A stretch of 64,000 nt of DNA from Cladophialophora immunda. Its lineage: Eukaryota > Ascomycota > Eurotiomycetes > Chaetothyriales > Herpotrichiellaceae. The notes below the pieces were generated by a model. That model did no database searches. It worked only from the letters and a program-made list of their open reading frames with translations, and had not been told where the DNA came from. Below are positions 43,951-57,100 of this stretch, piece by piece; position 1 is the first letter of the stretch; every line of letters begins with the position of its first letter. The stretch lies in contig NW_015622545.1 in assembly GCF_000835495.1 (NCBI RefSeq), positions 620,001 to 684,000 of the forward strand. The letters run 5' to 3'. The position numbers were made by a program, and so were the translations under genes.

Positions 43951-46562
43951 TGGGTCCTGAGAGCTTGTGCTTTTTTGTATGCCATTGCTCGGCTGAGTCT
44001 TATTTTTTTGATCTTCATGGGCTTGATGTCGCTGCCGGAAAGGTGTTCCCGTACTGTGGATTGGCTGATACTCATTCCCCATGTTCTGTGAGAGTGTAGG
44101 AAGCACCGAATGAGAGATCTCGACGCAATACCGAGCTCGATACGAGAGGCAAAATCGACCGTGGCTTCCTACGGAGGACTTGTCAACAACGGAGGGTGTC
44201 CGGTCCTTTCCATCCCACTTCCCTGAAACGCAAGGGCTGTCATACCCTTCCTGATGGTATATCGGTGTTGTGCAAGGCCACTGACGGATGTGATCGCCCG
44301 TCCGCCATTGTGAGCGAGGTCATCATGACTGGCATCACCCTAGTCCCGGCAATGGGGTGAGCTGTGTGTCGATTTATCTCCTCTCAGTGGACTTGCCCTC
44401 TGGTTTTGTGCCTCCATCTCTTTTTGGGTGTGGTCTTCCAGCCCTCATCATGTCGAGTCAAGAGGCAGGTTGATCGTAGAGGTCACGACACCACTGAGAG
44501 GAAAGCTCCATCGTTGTGAGGCAATCCATCTAGCATCCGTGACAAGGATGCGAGAGCAGGGCTGGATTGGGCACAATTGAGAGGTAGAAGGTCACCGCTG
44601 CAAAGAACACGTATACAGCTGCTGTCGGATGTAAGGGAACATTACCACTTACACACATTGATGCCAACTCCCTCGTATGTTGCCGCCAAAGAGAGATGTC
44701 TTTTCCAGATTGGAGCAGGCCTGGGCAGACACATTACTCTTATCATGCCCATGTCCACCCTCTGGAAATCTTGTATCACCAGTATGGCCGGTCGCATTGA
44801 GCCAAAGAAACAGCTTCTCCATGATGAGAGATAACCTCATGCGGTCTTGACGAGCCATGTACATGAAGCTATTCTGCGTCTTTCGGCCCTGAGGTATATG
44901 AAACCCCGGCAGTTGTGTTGCAGTCTCCGTCTGTAGTCCGCTTCACAAGGTGGAATCCGAAATGTCTGTGTTCGCGTCCGCTCAATCTCTTAACCATGCA
45001 TTGTTGAGTATTCCATAGCCCTGACTGCAACATTCTTTCTGTTACTTGGGGGCATGAGACTCGGATGTACTCGACTCGAAGGAGGAGTCAGTGCATTGCT
45101 CGGAAAACAAGCAGTGGGGTTGGTTGATGCGACGAGGGGACGTCGGTGCTGGGATCGACGGAGGCGACGTTTCGAACTGGCCATTGCTGGCAAGCTATCA
45201 GGCGGCACACAATCAAGAATTGGGAATACGAGGTCTCCGCAAAGCTAAAGAGGGACTGTCGAAAGGCTTGAGAGGGGATGCATTCCTTGCCTGCGCCTTG
45301 TCGTTGGTGACTGCGGCGTGTTCGCTCTGCCCAATTGGCTCCATGGAAACTCAGCTAGCTGTATCAAGACTAACTCCCAGTTTAGTGCTTGAACTGCCGC
45401 CTCTAATTCTCCGCTTAACTCGCTCAAGCTTCCGTTTGAGGTTCTTCTCTCAAGCGCTCCCTTCATCTGTACATTTGTACTCGGTATACTCCGTATATGG
45501 CTGTCTACTACCTTGCCCTGTACCTTGCCGGCCATGCAGTATTGTCTGCGAGGCTGCCACTGGTAGCAGTGTCTCATCACCTGGGAGTCCCCTTTGCTGT
45601 GATCACAATTTGTCGAAATATGTCTTGTGCTACCCTCTCGCTCTCGAATCTTATACCCACGTTCTTTGGTGTATCTGCCATCAGTCCGCGGAGAGATTCT
45701 TCTATTCCTGTATCTGAAACTTCAAACCTTACCAGCGAGAACGCGAAAATGGCCCTGGAGTTAGCCTTTGCAAGAAGACGCCGCTGAATTTCACGGACAT
45801 GTTCGTTGCTGAGAGACATTCCCAAATCGCTCTTGGCGGCAGTCCCTGATATGGGAAGTTTACAAATGCGCTTCCGTTCGATGGTAAAGATGCCTGAGCG
45901 GATGAGTCCAGGCAAGCAACCACGAGGCAAATTGATTGCGCATCCACATTTCGATACCGGCCCCCTTCCACGTGGGAAAATCCGCGAGCCATTGCCTATC
46001 AACACTGGTGGAATCTGGGCTCCTCGCCAGGATATCTAACTGATATCAAGTCACGAGAGGAGATTGCGGTGCAGAACAGCTCCTTTCTCACGTCAATTGC
46101 CGGGAACGGTAAGTATGTCCCATAGATAAGCCGCGATAATGACCTCGATGCGCAATATAGCCTTACCAATTGCAGTATAATTGCCCAGACTTGGCAGGAG
46201 GCCGAGACCAGCTGGAATGCAACCATGTGGACGATCACCATAGCGCGTCGCGGTCTCAGTATTGTTCTATCCAAACTTCTCCGGATCGGACGTCACTAGG
46301 CTGGAACAGCAAAACGGGGATGCCGTGGACTGAGTTTGCAGAGCCACGAAGAGGAGCTTCAGATGGCCTCCACAGAGCCTAGCCTTTCCTGTTCATTGCA
46401 CGTTTCCGTCGCCTCGCGGTGGCCAGGGGACTAGAATCCCACAGGGTGAAGATCCTGGTCACATCGTGGAGATGCCCGCAACTGCCACTGCTCGGTTTGC
46501 AACGGCGATTCGGCAGTCAACATGAACGACTATACCGTCTGTGGTTCTTATCTATGGTCGCA
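43951..46562. other. Gene-free stretch upstream of the permease
   Basis: No supported gene. The 142-aa minus-strand frame at 45577-46005 has no reliable family match. Confidence 0.4.
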
Positions 46563-46570
46563 TATATAAG
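46563..46570 (+). promoter_or_regulatory. TATA box of the permease gene
   Basis: TATATAAG lies 61-68 bases before the ATG at 46631, a suitable place for a core promoter element with a short leader. Confidence 0.5.
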
Positions 46571-46630
46571 GTACCTCGCAGGTCCCGGTCCGAAATCGAC
46601 CCCCATCAGCACATACCCAACCTGACCGCG

Positions 46631-48445
46631 ATGGACACCAAGACGGACAGCAAGCAGATCCGTGAGGGTGAGGCGGTCGTCGTCTCCGAAGCGCCGCAAG
46701 AGGGCGACCTTTATGAGCGGCGACTATCTGTTACAGAATGGGCGAAATACCGTCAGACAAAGCGAGGTCTCACGCCTCGGTGAGTGTGTCCCCAGGCTTG
46801 TTCCAACGGTGCCAGGGACGGTCCAGTGCTGACTGTACGATAGTCATGTTCAATTGATGGCGATCGGTGGGAGTATAGGTACCGCGCTTTTCGTGGGTAT
46901 CGGTGGCAGTCTGAAAAACGCTGGCCCACTTTCACTTGTATTGGGCTACCTCTTCTGGGGCCTCCTCTTCATCTGGCCATCCTACCTACTCGTCGCCGAG
47001 ATGCTTGCATGGCTACCTGTCCGAGGCACCATTTTCGAGCTTGCTGGTCGATACGTGGACCCTGCCCTAGGATTCGCCATGGGCTGGACCTACTTCTTCG
47101 CCGGGGCAATGCTTGTGTGCACTGAGTACGCCTCTGTCGCCACAGTCATGACATACTGGAACACCAGCGTCAATGCCGCGGTGTGGGTGACCATGGCGCT
47201 GGTGGTCTGCGTCTTCTTCAATCTCGTGGCTGTCAGGTACGTTCTTCTGCGCGCCGGCTTTGGCTGCCCTGCAGGCTCTAATTCTGGCATGACAGATGGT
47301 ACGGCGAATCGGAATTCATCATGGCCTCCACCAAAATCCTCCTTCTGATGGGGTTGATCCTCCTTACGTTCATCACCATGGTCGGCGGGAATCCGAAACA
47401 TGATGCCTACGGCTTCCGCTACTGGAAACACGGGTTGGCCATGCACCCATACTACACCACCGGTGCCACGGGACGCTTTCTCGGCTTCTGGAGTGTTGTT
47501 CGATATGCCGCGTTCACCATCTCCGGCCCGGACTTGATCTCTCTCGCAGCAGGCGAGATCCAAAATCCGCGGAGGACCATCCCCCGTGCCGCTCGGCTCG
47601 TCTTCTACCGGCTGGTGGGCTTCTACGTGGTGGGTGTCCTCTGCGTCGGGATCATCTGCTCGTCCCGAGATGCTCGATTGATCAGCGCCATCAACGACGG
47701 GAAAGCCGGTTCGGCCGCCTCGCCATGGGTGCTGGGGATCCAGAACTTGGGCATCACGGGCCTGCCCAGCTTCATCAACGCCCTCATTCTTCTGTCCGGC
47801 CTCTCGTGCGGCAACGCTTATCTTTACTCCACCAGCCGGACGCTCTACTCGCTTGCCCGGGACGGCCAGGCGCCCAAGTTCTTGATGAAGTGCACCAAAT
47901 CGGGGATCCCGACTTACTGTGTCCTCGTGGTGACGGTCATCTCGTTGATCACCTACCTGGTCGCCTCCAACGCGGCGGTGACGGTCTTCTACTGGTTCAT
48001 CTGGCTGTGCACGATTGCGTTTGTCCTCACCTACACATGCATGCTGTGGACCTACCTGGGCTGGTACCGCGCGCTCAAGGCCCAAGGAGTCGACCGCAAC
48101 ACGCTTCCGTACAAGGCGCCCTTCGCCCCGTACACGGCGTACATGGCCATCGTCGTCGGCTGCGTCGTCATGCTGTTCATCGGCTTCGACTGCTTCGTGC
48201 CGTGGAGCACGCAGGGTTTTATCACCAACTACTTTGGCCTCGCCTACGGCATCTTCATGTACTTCTTCTGGAAGGTGATCAAGCGCACCAAGTTCGTGGA
48301 CCCCAAGACGTGCGACATCTGGAGCGGTAAGGCGGAGATCGACGAGGAGTGCAAGATCTGGGAGGAGGGCGGATTCGAGGAGGTCGAGAAGGCCCGGCTG
48401 GCGCAGATGAACATCTTCCGGAGGACCTGGGAGAAGATTTGGTGA
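46631..48445 (+). CDS. DIP5-like amino acid permease (YAT family)
   Basis: Plasma-membrane amino acid/proton symporter of the APC superfamily, 563 aa. Three exons: 46631-46779, 46844-47236 and 47296-48445. The introns are GTGAGT..TAG (46780-46843) and GTACGT..CAG (47237-47295), and all junctions keep frame. After a hydrophilic N-terminus, the first helix has GGSIGTALFVGIGGSLKNAG, the YAT substrate-binding loop. The second junction restores VRWYGESEFI, the conserved WxGExEF motif. About twelve hydrophobic segments follow, including GFWSVVRYAAFTISGPDLISL written here in parts as AAFTISGPD and ISLAAGEIQNPRRTIP, and CGNAYLYSTSRTLYSLA. The motif set is closest to acidic (Glu/Asp) permeases of the DIP5 type, but the substrate is an inference. 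A 331-aa antisense frame across exons 2-3 is a shadow. Confidence 0.9.
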
Positions 48446-49501
48446 GAGGGGAGCGAGCCGCGGGCCGATTTTCCTACCAGCCTTCCTTTTTCGTTCGAGA
48501 AATGCAAAAATGTATTACCTCGTATGTGGCGAGTCAATCTGCTGCCGTAAGGGTGGTCAACCCTTTCAACTCATACGTGGACATCACATTGTTACTGCTC
48601 TTAAATTCTTTTGTCATTAATCGCATACACTACGGCAAATCCTCCGCTGGACAGGTATTCTCGTCTCTCGTATAGGGACGCGGAGTCTGTTTGCAAGGTG
48701 TAGCATGTTTGGTTCGATGGTTGTTCGAGGGAGATACACCGAGCCCTGGCGTTGATCACAGTAGCGAGAAAGCAACGTTGAAACCGGGCCAAACGGGTCC
48801 TAGAAAGCGGGCAAAAGAGCCAATCGCCGAGTCCAGAATACAGCTTATTCATGTCCTTCACTATTAATAACAAAGGCAACCCAATGAGGGGGAAGGTGCG
48901 GCGAGATGGATATTAATCCGTTATACCGAGCAAGTCGACACCTCTGCGATGTTCAATCCGACACCCAGGTATCTGAGAGACTGGGTGAGAGCAACACAAA
49001 CTCTGCGGCTGGAAAGATGTGGTGCAAGTAACTTCATGACTGCTAAGGGGTTCTTGGGGACTTGGTACGCCTATTAGTGAGCTTTTCTCCATCCTCTTCA
49101 CCTGGGATACAAAGACACGGAATTTGATGGATAATGATCGACCAGCGGATTATTTCCCTCGACTGGGACTGCTTTAGAATGGATGAATGCCCACCCTCCA
49201 GCATTGCATTTCCACGACCTCGAGCTCAACGGGTTCGTCCAACCACCCCCCTTGCTCGGCTGTGGAACCACGTGTGACCGAAGCTGTTGCGATTGTATCC
49301 AACGACATCTCCCACTTCCCACAACCAGCAAGGACAATGCTTGAACACAACTCTATCAGGCACATGGGTGCGGTGTCCGACCAAACATGGTTGGGTCCAC
49401 CGTGAATCCTCCATACCGACGGGGGGCAGGACACCTTCTTCCGTGCCAGAGAGGCGAGAAAGGCCAAACGCCTTCCAAACACCCAACCGACCCAAGTTCG
49501 A
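48446..49501. other. Intergenic stretch between convergent genes
   Basis: No supported gene. It holds the 3' ends of the permease (+) and of the coiled-coil protein gene (-). Confidence 0.45.
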
Positions 49502-50690
49502 TCAGTCCATGCGCAACATGACATCTCGCTCCTTGTCCAACTCGTCTGCCGTGGCGACAAGGTGGTCTGGAGCACGATCGAAGCCAGTGCCGAAACGCGC
49601 GCCGAAGTCAGCGTCCACAGCACCGTGCCCAGCCGCCGGCAGTACACTGAGCGGGATGTCGAGCCCTAGCTCTATCCCCTGTGCCGTACCCCCTTGGTGG
49701 TGCCGTGCGGCCTGAAATCCAACGTCAAAATCGCGACCGCCGACAAAGCCATACTGCACGGCCCCTCCGTCGTCGCCGATGTTGTCCTGCGTTGCCGCTC
49801 CCGCTTGCGCCTTCCAGTATTCCAGCTCCATACACAATCCTTTCTCGCGACGTGCCCATTCCAATCCACAGCTCCAATACATTCGCCTCTCTTCTTCGGA
49901 TTGCGCAAGCTTGCGTTCCAACACGTCCACTTCATGGCGCAGATCGCTGTTGTCCTTTGCGGATTGGATGAGGTCGGCACGTAAGTCTCCGAGTTGCTCT
50001 GCTGAGATGAGCGTGAGCTTGCCAGGTTGTTGCGTACGCCCTCGCTTCGGGGGTCCGTGTGCGCTTTTAGCTCTCGCTGGTCTCTGTGCATGCTCAGCAG
50101 TACGGCCATCAGTGGTGGCGGCTGCTTCGTCCTTGTTATTGACGTGGCCGCTGGCGGTGGCTGTGCTTTCTTTGTTGGGTTTTTGGGCGTTGGTTGAGGA
50201 GGGCGCAGATGCAGGCGCAGGGGCAAGTGGAGCTGTGACCGACTGAACCGACCGCGGTGACTCTGTCTGCCGTTGGGTTTTGCGTTTGCGCGCCCCTGCT
50301 TTCTTCTGAGGAAGATTGGACATGACGACGGGCACGCCAAACTTGTCCCGCGCGACAGGTGTCAAGCCGGTGCGCTTGCGGGGGAGTTCCAGGCCTATGT
50401 CTGTTTCATGGAGGATTTGTCCCAGTCGCAGAGGTTGGATCAGTGCAGTCCTATCAAGTGATCCTCCAGCCGGGATCTGTTGCTGCTGAGGTTGTATATC
50501 ATTGTTAGCCTTGAGCGTGTCAAGCGGAGGGACAGATGTAGCATGGTCCACTGCGGCGTGTCCGCGCCCAATTCTCAACCAACGCCGCTGAACAGCGTGG
50601 TGTCGCAAAGCGCAGGCAGGGATGGAATGCAGAATGGCTTACCTCGTCCTGATTGATAGTCGCGCCTCCTGCCATGTTTGAAGAATTCAT
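49502..50690 (-). CDS. Coiled-coil protein of unknown function
   Basis: Two exons on the minus strand: 50690-50643 (MNSSNMAGGATINQDE) and 50587-49502, joined in phase across a GTAAGC..CAG intron (50588-50642). The product has 377 aa. The N-terminal half is disordered, with Gln runs and Ala/Pro/Ser-rich sequence plus basic clusters (KKAGARKRKTQ, PPKRGRT) that could be nuclear signals. Residues about 215-300 are a heptad-rich coiled coil: DLRADLIQSAKDNSDLRHEV and ERKLAQSEEERRMYW. The C-terminal part is Gly/Ala/Asp-rich. The long exon lacks an ATG at its own 5' edge, which is why the small first exon is needed. I do not recognise the family. Confidence 0.65.
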
Positions 50691-51123
50691 GATGATAAGA
50701 GCCTGAAAGATGAAATGGAAGATGGAAGACAGAAACGGAGATGACGGCGTTTGTCTGCTTGAGAAGTGACTCTGTTGCGGGACCGGCAGGAAGGCGGCGG
50801 TGGGCTCTGACATGTGGGCGACAAGGTGCGGCAATGTGATGGTGCCAGTGACAATCCTTTCAAGTTCTCTCTCTTCCTATGTTGACTTCATTAACATTCA
50901 TTACCTATCTTACATCTGAAGGGCCAAAGCAAAAAGGTTTCCTATTTCCATACATGTCGAAAGCATATACTGAAACAAGGCTGCGTATATCTGTTGCCCA
51001 GAAAGGATTTGAAATGGAAGAATGCACAATATCAGCACACTGGCCGCCCAAAGATGCACAAGTCTGGCTCATATCACAGTCGTAAGAAATGTTCATCGTC
51101 CATGTATGTGGTCGTGGCGCCCC
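50691..51123. other. Intergenic stretch
   Basis: Upstream region of the coiled-coil protein gene and 3' region of VPS13. No supported gene. Confidence 0.5.
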
Positions 51124-54100
51124 TCATCCTTTTGCGTTATACTTGTCATTAAATGCGTTCACGGCTGGTAACGATGATTGTCAGCATTATCTCTGCCTCC
51201 TTTCCGGCGTCAAAAATGTCCACTTACCAATGGCAATTTGTTTGTACAGCCAATTCCTGCTCCCCTCATCCGCCACGGGAATGAAGGGGCCGTTTGCTCC
51301 TCCTTTCAAACCAATACTCATCCCCGTCCTCTCCTTGCTGATGGTCTGCACGTCCGTCAGTTTGATGTCCCACTCCATGCGCAGCTTTTTGGTTCGGATC
51401 ATCAAGATGCGGTCGTAGGTGATCATGACCATCATGTCGCCGCCCTCGAGCTCTAAGTGGGCAATGTATTCTTCGTTGAAGTACCGGCCATCGTCGCAAG
51501 TCTTGAGCCAGAATTGTCCCAGGGCCTCGCGTTGTGAGTAGGGCCGTACGATTCCATCCATCCCGATAAACCGAGTCAGGCGAACGCGGTCGAGACCCTC
51601 GGAATCAAAGACCGTCGTCGTGTTGCGGACCCCTTCGGCCACGTTGGAGGCGAGATCGAAGGCGCCGATGGCAGGCTTGGTGGCCAGACCAAGAAAGCCC
51701 TTTCCGACACCTTTGACGAAACCCAAAGCACCTTCCTTCTCTGCTCCTTCCAGAGGGTGGCGAGCGAGGCCCCCAATACCGCTGGCCATACTAGCGGCAA
51801 AGGCGTTGCCTCCAGCAGTGACGCCGTATAGGGCATGTTTGGGTCGATTCCGGCTCTTTGACATGCGCCTCTGATCTTGGAACTCTTTGTCCATGGTGGC
51901 GGCCGCAAGGCCCTTGGAAATGGAACCACTGAACTTGGCCATACTGTCACTGAAGCCGAACACGGACTTCTTGACGAAACTGCTAGCTCCTTTGGCGATG
52001 CCAATGCCGAGCTCTTGTGGCCTGTCGGTCATCACAAGGCCTTGGTAAGGCTCGTAGAAGATGTCGGCAACACCAGAGCTGATGTTGTTGAACAATCCTA
52101 CAGGGTTGCCGAGGAAGTCGGCCGATCCGAGAATGATATGGACCTGGCGGAGCACTTCTTGGGTGTAGTGGTTCTGGACGTTGGCGATCAACGCTGGAAC
52201 GGATATCCTGGCGTTTTCGAGCATCAACGCATTGAGCCGGATGGGCGCGTCGTTGACGTTCCCTATTGACATCGTCATGACATTGACGAAAAACATCAGC
52301 GGACTATTGACAAAGGTATCCTCGGCGTTGATGCGCTCCGTTCTGACGAAGGAGAGATCAAGCTGGATGGGTTGCAGGTGCAGCAGCTCAAAGTAGACGT
52401 CCTGCCCCTGTTCTTCTCGCGTCGGCTCAGGTACGTCGAGACTCTCGTCGCACAGTTTCCCTTCCTTTTCTTCCGACCACGACGCCCCGGGCACTTTCAC
52501 GAAGTCAAGCATTGCAAAGATGAAGTCTTCGTCAAGTTCGACCGTGATCTGCTGCAGGAGCAAGGTGGCGTATTTGATGTAGAGCACACCATATGAATCG
52601 TCCTTGACCCTCGTAACCATCGTATGGAATATGGGATGGGCCTCCATTTCCTTGCCTGTTTTGGGCACCACGCTCGGGTACAACAAGATCGGGAAGATGC
52701 CGCCATACAGTTGATTGTCGATCTGGATCCATTTGACCGTGAAGTTCAATGTTTGGTAGAGTTTGGAATCTCCATACTTGAGCTCCATCTCCCGGAAGGT
52801 GAGATACATGAGTTCCTTCATCTTGCTGTTGACAAGGGAGATTCCAATCCCAGCCAATCGCAGCTCGGCCTTGAAGTTGACGTCCGATTCGATCTGCTTG
52901 ACTTCAAATCCTTGGTTGAGGCTGGTCTGTGACGTGGTCGTCATACCCGTCTTCTGTCGGTATAGCGACCGGGACGGTTTGTAGTTGGACAATACCAGAG
53001 TCTGTGTTGGTCCGTCGGCAACAATGTTGATGTCGATCACTTTCATGAGTCCGCCTCGGTCATCCGGTGGCAGCTTAATCGGGATCAAGTTGCCTATTTC
53101 CGCCAATTTGACATACCTCTCCCTTCCCCTAGCTGTAAGGACAAGCTCTTTGTTCTTTGAAGCGGGATAGTCCCAAGCATAAGGCATAATACTTCGTGGA
53201 GGGAGCCTGTACCGAATCGGCTTCCAGCCGCTCCCTTTGTCTTCTTCTTCGTCTTCACCAAGGTTGGGGTTCGCCTGGAAGAACAAGAATTCGGTGTCAC
53301 TCTCGTTTCTCATCGAGAACGGCCAATGTTTCGTCTCAATGCTGAAGTGTAAGAACAAGGTAGCGTCCTCGAGGATGATCTCCACGCGGACGAGCCTTTG
53401 TCTTTGGCCATGTTTGGCGAGCTTGACATGGGTCATGCCGACGTTTGCCATATTGAACGGGGATGACCATTGGTTGTTGACTCCCGGAAAGCACAGGCAG
53501 AGCTGCTTCTCGGGCGACTGTCGCATGAAGTACATAGGCAAGAGGTCATTGTTCTTCATCTTCCACACTTCTGACGAACCAGGTTCTCGGAGCTCAATGT
53601 CCTCGCCGATTTTGTTCTTGAGGACAAAGCGCGGCGCCATGGTGACAACTTTCGTCAAGCTGTATTTGCCCTCGCCTTCTGCCACAGATACCCCAACATG
53701 CATCTCAGATTTGCCCGACGCGGCAGGCAAGACGACCTCGTACGAACTTCCGATGGCGTCGAAACTTTGTGGCTTGCTCCACATTGAATCGCCGATCTTG
53801 AGAAGAGAGCGATTCTTACGGTCATCGGCACCGTACGAATACAACATTGGAAGAGCTGTCCCTTCTCCGGAGCTCGTTCGGGCTCCCTGAGGCGATGAAG
53901 CTTTCGTAGAAGACCCGAAAAATGCCTTGCTCTGAACGCTCATGTCAAGCCCAGTCTTGTTCAGAAGGACGTAGGGGCTGTACACCGATACTCTGAAGGC
54001 TCCTCCGCTGTCTTTGATATTCGTGTAGTGAAGCTTTAGTCTCAGCTGGGCACCTTTGTCGTCCTTCAACTGCACTACTTTCTCCCGGCGGAATCCTTCT

Positions 54101-57100
54101 TGGGTGTCGCTGTTGATGATCGCAAAGTCGCTCTGTTTGAAGGGCGCATCCTCCACCTCAACGCTCAGTAGCAGAAGGTGAGATAGCTCCACGACATGAA
54201 CCGGGCTTACGCCACCCTTGCGTAGGAAGTTGGTCCAGTCCTTTTTCGTGTTCTTATCATAGATGCGATATTTGAAGTCGTACGGTAGCAGGTTCTGGAT
54301 CTCGACAGGTGCCGAAACTTGGATTCTCATGTACGGATAGACCTTTGTGATCGGGTCTTTGTCGTCGTAGGACGCGTGCATCTGGAAAAAGAAAGGTGGT
54401 GATTCGTCCCTGCCTTCTGACTCGCAGGTGAGGGCCCTGGTTTGTCGTTTCAGGAGGTCTTTCCAGAACAGTCGTTCGTTCGACCAGCCATACCCAAATC
54501 CCTGGTCGGGCCGTATAACCAGTGAGTGGACAAATGCTGCTCCAACGGGAGCAGGTTTGCCTTCGCCAGGGGGAATTTTCTCTATCTTGAGGAGATGGCC
54601 TTCGTCTGGACTATAGACGCCAACCTCGATTGGTATCTGGGTCTTGTTCTCAACGAGGAGGGGTGAGCGGAACGTGATGTACTTGACATTGTCGGACCCC
54701 AGTCGCACCTCGACAAGCATACGGTGCTGGACGCCGTCCTTCCTCGGCTTGAGGTTATACAGGGTTTCTCCTTCGCGGATGACGGGGATGCGAACGACGC
54801 TGTCAAACCCACTTCCCTCAAGCCTGACACCCACGAGACCAGCATTGCCTTCAGGCGAGAGACTCTCACGCATGGAAGTTGCGTCCTCGAATCGCCAGGC
54901 GTATTCCTCGCCGTCGGTGAGTTTGGCTGCAGCTGCACTATCGCTCTTCTCATCCGCCCAAACGCTAAGATCAAATCCAGTGTAATTGCGGATCCGATAC
55001 GGCGCATCTGCCACCCGCGGCTTCGACAGGATATCTTCATCTGTTGAGAGAAAGTTGAAGGACTTGGATGCAAGTGCAATTGTGGCGGACGTGACTGTCA
55101 ATTCCATGTTCTTGTGCGAATATAGCTCCATAGACAGCACCTCAGGGTGGAGCTGTTTGGACATGTGGAATCCCAAGGTCCAAGGCTCGATCAAAGGCTC
55201 CCACGCGGACTTTGAGAAATTGTATACGTTGATGAAAGTATCGATCTTGGTGTCGGCTGTTAAGGAACTGGTCCAGTCGCGAACGTCAACATCAAATTTC
55301 TTCACACTCCAGTCCAACAGGGGAAGCTCGTGCATGTCTCCAATCAATATAATCCGGATACCTTCGATTTGCGCGACCATCTCTTCCCGACTCATGACCA
55401 CCGACTTCGAAGACTGCTGCTGTGATACAGATTTAGTCGACTTGGAGATTGATTTTGATCTTTTAGATCTCTGTGCCGTAGTTGACTGCGCTGCTATGGA
55501 TTTGCGCTTCGTCGAAGGCGCCTTGGAAGACGCTTTCACGTCTTTGAGCTTCTTTGGCTCTGTGTCTTCTTGCATCTTCGTTTGTGGGGTCGCAGATGAA
55601 GCCTTGCTGACAATCTGCATCGCCAGCAAGATGTCGCGAAGCGACAGACGGAGAACGAGAGGCTCTATTCCAATGTGAATTGACGTCAAGGAGGAATCTT
55701 TGCCTTGGCTTCGGCTATCCATGGACATCTGGATGCTGAAGTCGTCGAGTATTCGAAGTCGACTTGTTTCGAAGCGATCCATTCGGCACAAAAACATGCC
55801 GATCTTACTGACCTGCAACGTCATCGCGTTTTGTTTTGACACAAGTACTTCCTTAGTACCAAGCACAATGGCCTCAGTGTTGGATATGGTGGGATTTGCG
55901 ATGAGGATGACCTGTGCATCCACGATGTTGAGCCGAAACGACACAGTCATTGATGGATGGCCCGCTGATTCGGCCTCTCGGGCGCTCTCTTCTATCTGGC
56001 CTTGCTCATCTTCGATGCTTGTATCACTGCTTTCGGTTAAATCGTCCACTTCGGCAATAGGTGACGGCACGTCGGACTGTAGAGCCGTATTTGCGAAAGC
56101 CTGAAGGGCAAAAATGTAATCCAGAGCGACAATAACCCGGGGGCTGTCAATGGTAAGCATTACAATCATGTGGCGTTCTTCTCCACCTGTAATGGACAGA
56201 CTCGCCATGAATTGTTGCTGCACATCGTTGTTGATCAAAGACATTATCTTCCGGAATTTGTTTGTTTCTCTCGTGCGACTGTCGCGGACAGTGAAAGAGT
56301 GGATCACAAGCTCAGCCTCCATAGCGCCATCACTGATCATCCTCAGTTTGACATTTGTCTCGTTGATGGAAAATTTCGAGAGGCTGGCTGCTTCGAGGTT
56401 CTCAATTGGCTCGTCTTCATCTGCGAGGATCAATTCCAGGGCCACCATTGGTGCCTTGAACACCAAATTCATCTTGGTCCATGTTTCTGCACCCGTTCCA
56501 AGCTCGGGACCCTGGTAAGAGGGTTTACTTGGCGATTCGGACGTTGTCGTCTCAGGTTCGGCGGCCTTCGCGCTTTCTGTGGTGGATGATGGCAATTCCT
56601 CGGCAATGTCTTCTTCACTTTCGTCTTCGGTTGCAAAAGCTGCCGGAATGGTCTTTGACAATTCCATCAGAAACTTGAATTGAGTATGGGAAACCCTCAG
56701 ATTTATCGGCGACATGGACCCATCGATTTCAAGATCCGGTCTCTCAATCCCCGCCTGGTGCTCAAGGTAACGGATTTTGAAGTCAAGATCAACTTTGTCA
56801 ATCATTTCCAGCTCCTGGGACCTGCCGTCGCTGTAGTGGAATTCGCTGGTCAAGCGGATGTGCCTGATGCCGGCTGTGAGCTTGTTGATGAGAGGACCGC
56901 CCTTTTGGCCCTGGACACCGACGAATTTGTTGTTTGCATATATCTCGCCTAGATGGGCTGTGAGAAGATCACGAGGACGGTCTTCGACCATGGCTCGGGG
57001 GAAAACGACGATCGGTGTCTTTATGATGACATCGAAGTGCATCTTCTGCGCACTTTCTTGTACCTGTGTAGCTTGGTTCGCTGCTGCCTGTCTGGCCGCA

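Noticed and set aside
45577..46005. FEVSDTGI segment resembling the G1 box of a histidine kinase
   Set aside because: Only eight residues agree; the rest of the ATPase domain, H box and receiver are absent.
47090..48085. 331-aa minus-strand open frame across the permease
   Set aside because: Antisense to conserved permease exons; the plus strand has clear family motifs and splice sites.
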